A program made the position numbers and the translations under genes. A stretch of 64,000 bases of DNA from Nocardia nova. Lineage in GTDB: Bacteria; Actinomycetota; Actinomycetes; Mycobacteriales; Mycobacteriaceae. Location of the stretch: contig NZ_PSZE01000006.1 in the NCBI RefSeq assembly GCF_002933465.1, positions 186,001 to 250,000 of the forward strand, written 5' to 3'. This document shows positions 58,901 to 64,000 of this stretch, in pieces (the first letter of the stretch is position 1; each line of letters starts with the position of its first letter). The notes beneath the pieces were generated by a model that had not been told where the DNA came from, made no database searches, and saw nothing but the letters and a program-made list of their open reading frames with translations.

Positions 58901-61900
58901 CGATCGCCTACCGCCTCGACCTGCACGGACCGGCTGTCACCGTGCAGAGCGCGTGTTCGACCTCGCTGGTCGCGGTCCATCTGGCCTGCCAATCCATCGG
59001 CCGGGGCGAATGCGAGATCGCCCTGGCCGGCGGGGTCGCGGTGCGAGTGCCGGATCGGGTCGGATACCTGCATCAGGAGGGGATGGTCGCCTCGCCGGAC
59101 GGGCATTGTCGCGCCTTCGACGAGCAGGCCGGCGGCACCGTCTTCGGCAATGGGGCGGGCGTGGTCGTGCTCAAACGGCTCGACGCGGCGGTACGCGACG
59201 GTGACCGGATCTTCGCCGTGGTGCGCGGCACCGCGATCAACAACGACGGCTCCGCGAAGGTCGGGTTCACCGCGCCGAGTGTCGACGGCCAGGTCGAGGT
59301 CATCCGCCGGGCACATCGGGTGGCCGGGGTGGCGCCGGCGGATATCGGATACGTCGAGGCGCACGGTACCGCCACCCCGATGGGCGATCCGATGGAGATC
59401 GCCGCGCTCACCGAAGCATTCGGCGGCCCGCGCGCCGACCGGTGCGAGGTCGGATCGGTGAAGGCGAATATCGGCCACCTCGATACCGCCGCCGGTGTGG
59501 CGGGCTTCGTCAAAGCCGTACTGGCGTTGGATCACGCGGTCCTGCCGGGACTCGCGGATCTGCACCAGCCCAGCAGTCGGATTCCGTGGTCCGAGACGCC
59601 TTTCCAGGTGTCGCCGCGGTCGCGCGCATGGCCGTCGGATCGGCCGCGGATCGCCACGGTATCGGCCTTCGGAATCGGCGGCACCAACGCGCATGCGGTG
59701 CTGGAGGCCGCGCCGCCGCGCATCGCCGGCGCCGCACCCGCGGGCTGGAGCGGACTGTTCCGCTTGTCGGCGCGTTCCGATGCGGCACTGCGTGACCTCG
59801 CGCAACGCTATCTCGATCGGCTGGATGCCGATACGGCCGTCGAAGACGTCTGCTATACAACAGGTTTCGGCCGAGAACATCATGCGCACCGGTTGGCCGC
59901 GGTGATCTCCACGCTGCCGGAGTTGCGAGCGGCGCTGGCGGCGTACCTGCGCGGTGAACCGGCGGCGGCATTGTTCACCGAGGCGCGACAGCATGCGGAC
60001 CGCCGCCTGTGCCTGGTCCTGGGCGACGCTCCCGACGCCGGTGTCGACGAATTTCTCGACGGGTACGCCGACGATGCGGTGGTGCGGAAGGCGCGCGCGG
60101 AGGTGTCCGCGGCGCTCGGCGGCGCCGAACCCGCCGGAGTGCAGGTGGAGCTGGCCCGGCTGTACGTCCTGGTGCGGGTGTGGCGGGCGTGCGGTCTGCA
60201 CTGGGATGCGGTGATCGGTTACGGCGCGGGCGAATACGTGGCCGCGACGATCTCCGGCGTCGTCGATCTGGCGACCGCGATGCGCGACGCTGCCGCGGGG
60301 ACACCGGCGTGGGTGGGTGGCGATCGCCGCGATCTGTGGCTGGCGTCGCAAGCGCCGGAGGTCGACGCACCGCTCGATTCGTGCGTGGCGGCTGTGGGCT
60401 GCGATCGGATGCTGGTGCTGGGTCGTCGCAGCGACGAACGAGCCCGGCTGCGGCTGGCCGCCGATCGGTACGGCGTCCGTACAGTACTCGCGGCCGACGG
60501 GCCCCACGATTTCCCGCGCGGTCTGCTGGTCGCGGCGGCGAAACTCTATGCCAGCGGTGCGGACATCTGCCTCACGCCATGGGGGCCCTTCGCGCACGGC
60601 CGCCGAATCCCGCTGCCCACCTACGCATTCCAGCGCAGCACCTTCTGGGTCGAACCGAAACGTGCGGGTCGCCGTGCCGAGAGCACCGCCGAGGAGACCG
60701 GGTTGCCCGGTCGTCCGGTGGATCTGCCGCTGTCGGAGGAGATTCGCTACGAACGCGGTTTCGCCTGTGACTCGCCGTCGTATGTGACCGATCACCGGTT
60801 GTTCGGTACCGCGGTGGTGCCCGGCGCCTCGCATATCGCGATGGTGCTGGCCGCGGCCGCGCACCACATCGACGGGCCGTACATGCTGCGGGATACGTTG
60901 TTCCTGCAGCCGTTCGCCGTGTCGGACGGCGGGAGCCGCCGCGCACAGCTGGTGCTGCGGCCGAACGGTCCGGGCTGGGACGTGACCCTCGTCGCGGAGG
61001 AGGAAACCGGTGCGGGCGCGGCCTGGCCGGCGCTGTTCCGCACCGCGCTGGAAAGCGCTCCCGCCGAATCGGGTTCCACATTCGACGAGGCCGAGCGCGG
61101 CGATATCCTCGCCCGCTGTCCGCAGGAGCTGTCCGGACTCGAGTTCTACCGTGATGTCTGGGTGCCGGGGCTCGACACCGGAAACTCCTTCCACTGGATC
61201 GAGACCATCCGGCGTGGCGACAATGAGGCACTGTGCCTGACCACCCGTCCCGAGGGTGTGGAGATCGGGCCGGAACCGCTGCACGCGGGGCTGGTCGAGG
61301 CCGCGTTCCAGGTGCTCAACAGCTGCTGGAAATACGACAACGATCTGCTGCGGGCGCAGGAGAACATCTACGTTCCGTTCAGTATCGACCGCTACTACTT
61401 CTCCGGTCGCCGCACCGAGGGCCCGCTGTGGATCCACGCCCGGTTGACGGGCGGACACGGAGCGGGCGACGAGGCGTTCACCGCGCATATCCGGATGTAC
61501 AGCGCCACCGGCGAATTGGTGGTCGCCGTGGACGGATTCGAATCGCGGCGGATCAGCCGGGCACAGGTGGAGCGGGCGCTCGCGCGCACGTCGGCCGATA
61601 TCACCCACGAGCAACACTGGCAGCGCACCGAGGCGGCCGACGCGGGGGCCCACCCGGTCTCATTGCTGGTGGTCGACGATGAACCCGACCGGTTGAGCCG
61701 TTTCGCGCGGGTGCTGCGCGAGCGGGGGATTGCGGCGGAGACGGTACTGGTCGGTGCGGATGCGCCGCCGGGATCGGGCATCACCCGCAGCGCGGCCACC
61801 GACGCCGAAACACGCGCGTGGCCGGTCGAATTCGCCGCAGCAGACCGTCGCGGCTACGTCGACCTACGCGGCCTGACGACAGCCGACGGCGACAGCGCGC

Positions 61901-63525
61901 GGTTCGTCGGCGAGGCCGCGCGGCGGTGTGCCGCGGCGGTGCGACCGCTACCGGCGCTGGCCTCCGAACGCGTCCGCGTGTGGTGGCCCACTGCCGGTGC
62001 CCAACCGGTGACCGGCGACGCCGACGTCACCGATCCGGCCGCGACCATGCTGTGGGGTATCGCCACGGTCGTCCGGCGCGAGTATCCGGAACTACAGTGC
62101 AGCACAGTCGATCTGGATGGCGACGATGATTCGTCGCTGGTGCGGCTGGCGGCCGAGATCCACCGCTGGTCGCCGGAGATGCGGGTCGCGCATCGCGGCG
62201 GGAATCGCTACGTCGCACGGCTCCGCCGTGCGCAGCCGGGGACGGATGTGCGGGTACGGTCCGATCGCAGCTATCTCGTCACGGGCGGGCTGCGGGGGAT
62301 CGGCCCGCGCGTGGCGCACATGCTCGCCGAGCAGGGCGCGGGCCACCTCGTTCTCGTCGGCCGCACCGCACCCGATCCGGAGACCGCGCAGCTGCTGGAC
62401 GAGATCCGCGGCGGCGGCTGCTCGGTCACCGTGCACACCGCCGATATCGGCGCCGAATCGCTCGCCGGCGTGGTCGCGGCGGCGCCGCATCCGCTCGGCG
62501 GCGTCGTGCACGCGGCCGGTGTGCTCGACGATGCGACGATCGGCGGGCTGGACGCGGACCGATTCGAAAAGGTTCTGGCGCCCAAGGTCGGCGGTATCCA
62601 CCGGCTGCGCGAAATCATCGGTGCGGATACGGAATTCGTGGTGTGTTTCTCGTCGCTGACCGCGACCGTCGGTGCGGGCGGACAAGCGAACTACGCGGCG
62701 GCCAATGCGTATCTGGACGGGTACGCGTCGCTGTTGCGGGCCCAGGGCATCCCCGCGACCAGCATCGCGTGGGGCCCGTGGGGGGAGATCGGGATGGCGG
62801 CGCGCCTCGACGCCGAGGAGCGCGAGCGGGCCCGGCTGCGCGGCTACCGCCCGCTCTCGCCGGAGCAGGGGCTGCGTCTGCTGGCCGGCAATCTGGCCGC
62901 TGCCGGGCCGACCGTCGTCGCCGCGGATCTGGACTGGCCGAAGTTGGCCGCGGCCGCGGGGGGGGACCCGTGGTACGGAAGTATCGCCGCCACTCCCGCC
63001 GCCGCGGGACCGGTCGCCTCGCTGCGCGACCGGGTCCTGGCGGCTGCCCGGACCGACCGGGCGGCCCTCGTGCGCGAGCTCACGGCCACCGAGGTGAAGG
63101 CGGTGCTGGGACTCGGCGACGGGCATCTGATCGACCCGGAGGAGGGGTTCACCCAGCTCGGGATGGACTCCCTCGCGGTCGTCGAACTGCGCTCGCGCCT
63201 GCAGGACGGTTTCGGACTCGCGCTGCCCGCGACCTTCGGATTCGACTATCCGACCGTCGAGAAGGCGGCCGAATACCTCTCGGCCGCAATCGGTTCCGGG
63301 GAGGCCGAAACGCCGGAACCGGCCACCGCCGACGTTCCTGCTCGGCCGCACCACGCGACGACGCAGGACGGACCACCGGACGTGGCCGCGGTTCCTCCTC
63401 GGGGCTCGGCGCCGGCTGCGCCGGCCCCCGCTGTCGCGAGTCCGGCGGCGCCCCCGTCGGAGGATCCGATCGCCGCCGAGCTGGCTCTGCTGGAGGCGGC
63501 ATTACACAGCGATGCACAGTGGTGA
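55975..63525 (+). CDS. NRPS-PKS hybrid: C(truncated)-A-PCP-KS-pseudoAT-DH-KR-ACP
   Basis: 2,516 residues. About 1-225: C-terminal lobe of a condensation domain only, no HHxxxDG. A domain 233-735: [14 protein letters not shown] at 378; code residues D425 V426 W429 H468 T493 S495 Y519 V527 D528 K711 resemble the serine code. PCP Ser765 (DLGGNSLLV). KS 823-1248: Cys994, His1130, His1168. AT-like 1260-1560: the GHSxGE place is GYGAGE (1415-1420), the PGQGSQ motif is absent, and the post-AT linker IPLPTYAFQ is kept. DH: His1607 in [10 protein letters not shown]; Glu1775 where Asp is usual. [10 protein letters not shown] 2103-2110, LDD 2184-2186 (B type), Ser2227, Tyr2240, Asn2244. ACP Ser2399; Ala/Pro linker and a short C-terminal docking helix. 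GTG start follows the upstream stop directly. Confidence 0.92.
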   Translation: MDRVTVQADFLPGVIAIATDFRRAPVQRYLRAREEHRPRPSGPAVAALIALIHRYSEHAEVTLGVIAPEDDSPIPLRIAVDPDRTAEALAAEVDDARSRLTAARAAFDIDEVIGKLCPTPVFDRHPLFQIGYCELSGEHDPDAAEDALEAVVGCDLVFVDDRGAGELRCEYDAELFEPPTVRRLLAQWAMLIDAFAAHPDAALAALPMLPEGDRTALDEWSTGPRVACTATTLHALIAERAASRPDSPAVVSEASTLSYGELDDRAARVAGYLSAAGVRPRQIVALCLRRSPRVPVLALGVMKAGAAYLPLDPADPDARLATILADSGASVVLCDDAEIAERVSAEGVTAIDLDAVGDELEQSEPAPARVGAPTDLAYVIYTSGSTGRPKGVLVEHAAICNRLLHDAIRIDESDRVLQKTPLTFDVSVWDLFYPLVHGAQSVLCDAEGHRDSRYLLDIIRAQGITVAHFVPSMLRTWLAEPGAAACTSLRYVTTSGEALPADVAAEFHRLLPETALYNYYGPTEAAVDVTCEQVLPGAAVTLGRPIENVRAVVLDTAGQLVPVGVPGQLHLAGVCLARGYVDPADEIGRFVADRRTGERLYATGDRVRRLPDGRLEYLGRADHQLKLRGLRIEAGEVEAALRSADGVGEAVVTVFGDDPQRSELVGYVSAADDAVVDADAVREYARALLPAYMVPAKIVVLEAFPRNSAGKIDRRSLPAPVVAVPSTTAASPSELCDAIAAVWARVLECDSVPATANFFDLGGNSLLVARVHLALEEALGISIARTDLFRYPTVASLAAALAGSVAAREPTDDPDDPGDHSGPFAVIGMAVRVPGAADLDEFWDVIADARTTMTELDDEQLRAAGESDERIAAPNYVRTAAVLDDIAGFDADYFGFTAREAQVTDPQHRLLLECAVEALEHAGYGGAPQRPRTGVFVGGLPSSYFHRYFADDFTLLPSTQHYQIKVGNEPDFLPTSIAYRLDLHGPAVTVQSACSTSLVAVHLACQSIGRGECEIALAGGVAVRVPDRVGYLHQEGMVASPDGHCRAFDEQAGGTVFGNGAGVVVLKRLDAAVRDGDRIFAVVRGTAINNDGSAKVGFTAPSVDGQVEVIRRAHRVAGVAPADIGYVEAHGTATPMGDPMEIAALTEAFGGPRADRCEVGSVKANIGHLDTAAGVAGFVKAVLALDHAVLPGLADLHQPSSRIPWSETPFQVSPRSRAWPSDRPRIATVSAFGIGGTNAHAVLEAAPPRIAGAAPAGWSGLFRLSARSDAALRDLAQRYLDRLDADTAVEDVCYTTGFGREHHAHRLAAVISTLPELRAALAAYLRGEPAAALFTEARQHADRRLCLVLGDAPDAGVDEFLDGYADDAVVRKARAEVSAALGGAEPAGVQVELARLYVLVRVWRACGLHWDAVIGYGAGEYVAATISGVVDLATAMRDAAAGTPAWVGGDRRDLWLASQAPEVDAPLDSCVAAVGCDRMLVLGRRSDERARLRLAADRYGVRTVLAADGPHDFPRGLLVAAAKLYASGADICLTPWGPFAHGRRIPLPTYAFQRSTFWVEPKRAGRRAESTAEETGLPGRPVDLPLSEEIRYERGFACDSPSYVTDHRLFGTAVVPGASHIAMVLAAAAHHIDGPYMLRDTLFLQPFAVSDGGSRRAQLVLRPNGPGWDVTLVAEEETGAGAAWPALFRTALESAPAESGSTFDEAERGDILARCPQELSGLEFYRDVWVPGLDTGNSFHWIETIRRGDNEALCLTTRPEGVEIGPEPLHAGLVEAAFQVLNSCWKYDNDLLRAQENIYVPFSIDRYYFSGRRTEGPLWIHARLTGGHGAGDEAFTAHIRMYSATGELVVAVDGFESRRISRAQVERALARTSADITHEQHWQRTEAADAGAHPVSLLVVDDEPDRLSRFARVLRERGIAAETVLVGADAPPGSGITRSAATDAETRAWPVEFAAADRRGYVDLRGLTTADGDSARFVGEAARRCAAAVRPLPALASERVRVWWPTAGAQPVTGDADVTDPAATMLWGIATVVRREYPELQCSTVDLDGDDDSSLVRLAAEIHRWSPEMRVAHRGGNRYVARLRRAQPGTDVRVRSDRSYLVTGGLRGIGPRVAHMLAEQGAGHLVLVGRTAPDPETAQLLDEIRGGGCSVTVHTADIGAESLAGVVAAAPHPLGGVVHAAGVLDDATIGGLDADRFEKVLAPKVGGIHRLREIIGADTEFVVCFSSLTATVGAGGQANYAAANAYLDGYASLLRAQGIPATSIAWGPWGEIGMAARLDAEERERARLRGYRPLSPEQGLRLLAGNLAAAGPTVVAADLDWPKLAAAAGGDPWYGSIAATPAAAGPVASLRDRVLAAARTDRAALVRELTATEVKAVLGLGDGHLIDPEEGFTQLGMDSLAVVELRSRLQDGFGLALPATFGFDYPTVEKAAEYLSAAIGSGEAETPEPATADVPARPHHATTQDGPPDVAAVPPRGSAPAAPAPAVASPAAPPSEDPIAAELALLEAALHSDAQW

Positions 63526-63530
63526 GGGAT

Positions 63531-64000
63531 ATGTCCGCAGCAAGTTCCGAATCCGTCTCCACCACCGGTGTGACACCAGACCGCGAGCAGCGCATCGCCG
63601 CGGTCCTGCGCGCGGCTCGGCAGCGGCTGGCCGAACCTCGTCCGGCGGAACCGATCGCGATCGTCGGCATCGGCTGCCGGTTCCCCGGCGGCATCACCGG
63701 GCCGGACACCCTGTGGGACGTCGTGGCCGGGGGAGTCGACGCCACCGGCGAACAGCCCGGTGACCGGTGGGACGTGCGGCGGTTCTACGATCCGGACCCG
63801 GACAAGCCCGGCACCATCTACACCACCCGCGGCGGATTTCTCGACGCGGTGGACATGTTCGACGCCGACTTCTTCGGCATCTCGCCGCGCGAAGCGCACG
63901 CGATGGACCCGCAGCAGCGGCTCCTGCTGGAGATCGCGTGGGAGGCGGTGGAGAACGCGGGTATCGCGCCGCAGCGGCTGCGTGGATCCGATACCGGCCT
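63531..64000 (+). CDS. Modular type I PKS, N-terminal part (runs off the window)
   Basis: ATG 63531, 5 nt after the hybrid stop and behind GAGGG, opens about 157 residues that reach the window edge. Residues 17-38 ([19 protein letters not shown]) form a helical docking segment. The KS starts at [20 protein letters not shown] and continues through [20 protein letters not shown] and [15 protein letters not shown]. The KS active-site cysteine is outside the window. Extender choice and the rest of the module are unknown. It should receive the chain from the preceding enzyme. Confidence 0.93.
   Translation, partial: MSAASSESVSTTGVTPDREQRIAAVLRAARQRLAEPRPAEPIAIVGIGCRFPGGITGPDTLWDVVAGGVDATGEQPGDRWDVRRFYDPDPDKPGTIYTTRGGFLDAVDMFDADFFGISPREAHAMDPQQRLLLEIAWEAVENAGIAPQRLRGSDTG

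Noticed and set aside
58267..61653. A 1,128-codon minus-strand open frame under the PKS
   Set aside because: Shadow of the KS-DH region; composition is typical of antisense GC-rich frames.
61650..61700. Response-regulator-like phrase [18 protein letters not shown] in the PKS
   Set aside because: It lies inside the KR structural subdomain region and lacks the rest of a receiver domain; treated as coincidence.

Overview
The window is high-GC actinobacterial chromosome, most likely from Nocardia or a close mycolate-containing relative. Much of the gene order follows the Mycobacterium tuberculosis Rv0946c-Rv0996 region as I remember it (pgi, aroQ, uvrD1, M23 peptidase, sucCD, Rv0954-like, perM, purNH, then mprAB-pepD-moaB2, mscL, FmdB/cyclo-ligase, galU, moeA, rimJ, sepX/glpR). 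Blocks resembling Rv2055c-Rv2059 (zinc-independent ribosomal proteins) and Rv3362c-Rv3365c (a conservon) are interleaved. An MspA-type porin and a DUF8020-like secreted protein also fit Nocardiaceae. The assignment comes from recognised sequence patterns, not from a search.

Layout. 0-6.8 kb is a small accessory segment: a truncated MocR regulator divergent from a PNPOx-fold protein; a TetR regulator with an AidB-type acyl-CoA dehydrogenase, divergent from a crotonase-acyltransferase pair; and an ArsR-SRPBCC fusion. 6.9-24 kb is core metabolism and DNA repair: pgi, gabD, aroQ, uvrD1, sucCD, perM, purN and purH. 24-28.2 kb carries a lipoprotein, a lectin-LysM protein and a divergent Zur-controlled locus: rpmB-rpmG-rpsN-rpsR one way, mrf-rpmE-rpmF the other, with two Zur-like boxes between. 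28.5-35.5 kb holds a secreted protein and a cvnABCD conservon with an extra MHYT membrane protein. 35.7-42.8 kb is the MprAB-PepD envelope-stress module with matching MprA boxes, followed by an MspA-like porin, MscL and an SAF protein. 43-48.8 kb is housekeeping and division genes: a FmdB-type protein, formyl-THF cyclo-ligase, galU, moeA/glp, rimJ and sepX/glpR.

From about 49.2 kb to the right edge runs a one-direction biosynthetic cluster that continues beyond the window: an R2lox-like diiron protein, a free carrier protein, a fatty acyl-AMP ligase, a BAHD/condensation-fold acyltransferase, a methyltransferase, an O-carbamoyltransferase, a 2,516-residue NRPS-PKS and the start of a second modular PKS. 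The hybrid enzyme begins with only the C-terminal lobe of a condensation domain. It has a serine-like adenylation code, a KS-DH-KR-ACP module and an acyltransferase domain whose catalytic motif is destroyed. A simple model, which is inference, is that the ligase and carrier supply a fatty acyl chain, the diiron protein oxidises it, the free acyltransferase joins it to carrier-bound serine, and the PKS extends the product using an acyltransferase from elsewhere, with methylation and carbamoylation as tailoring. This cluster is the best candidate for something undescribed.

A second theme is short tandem duplications, often 15 bp in three copies, lying in or across the ends of genes (pgi leader, aroQ and cvnD stop codons, uvrD1 5' end, perM, cvnA).
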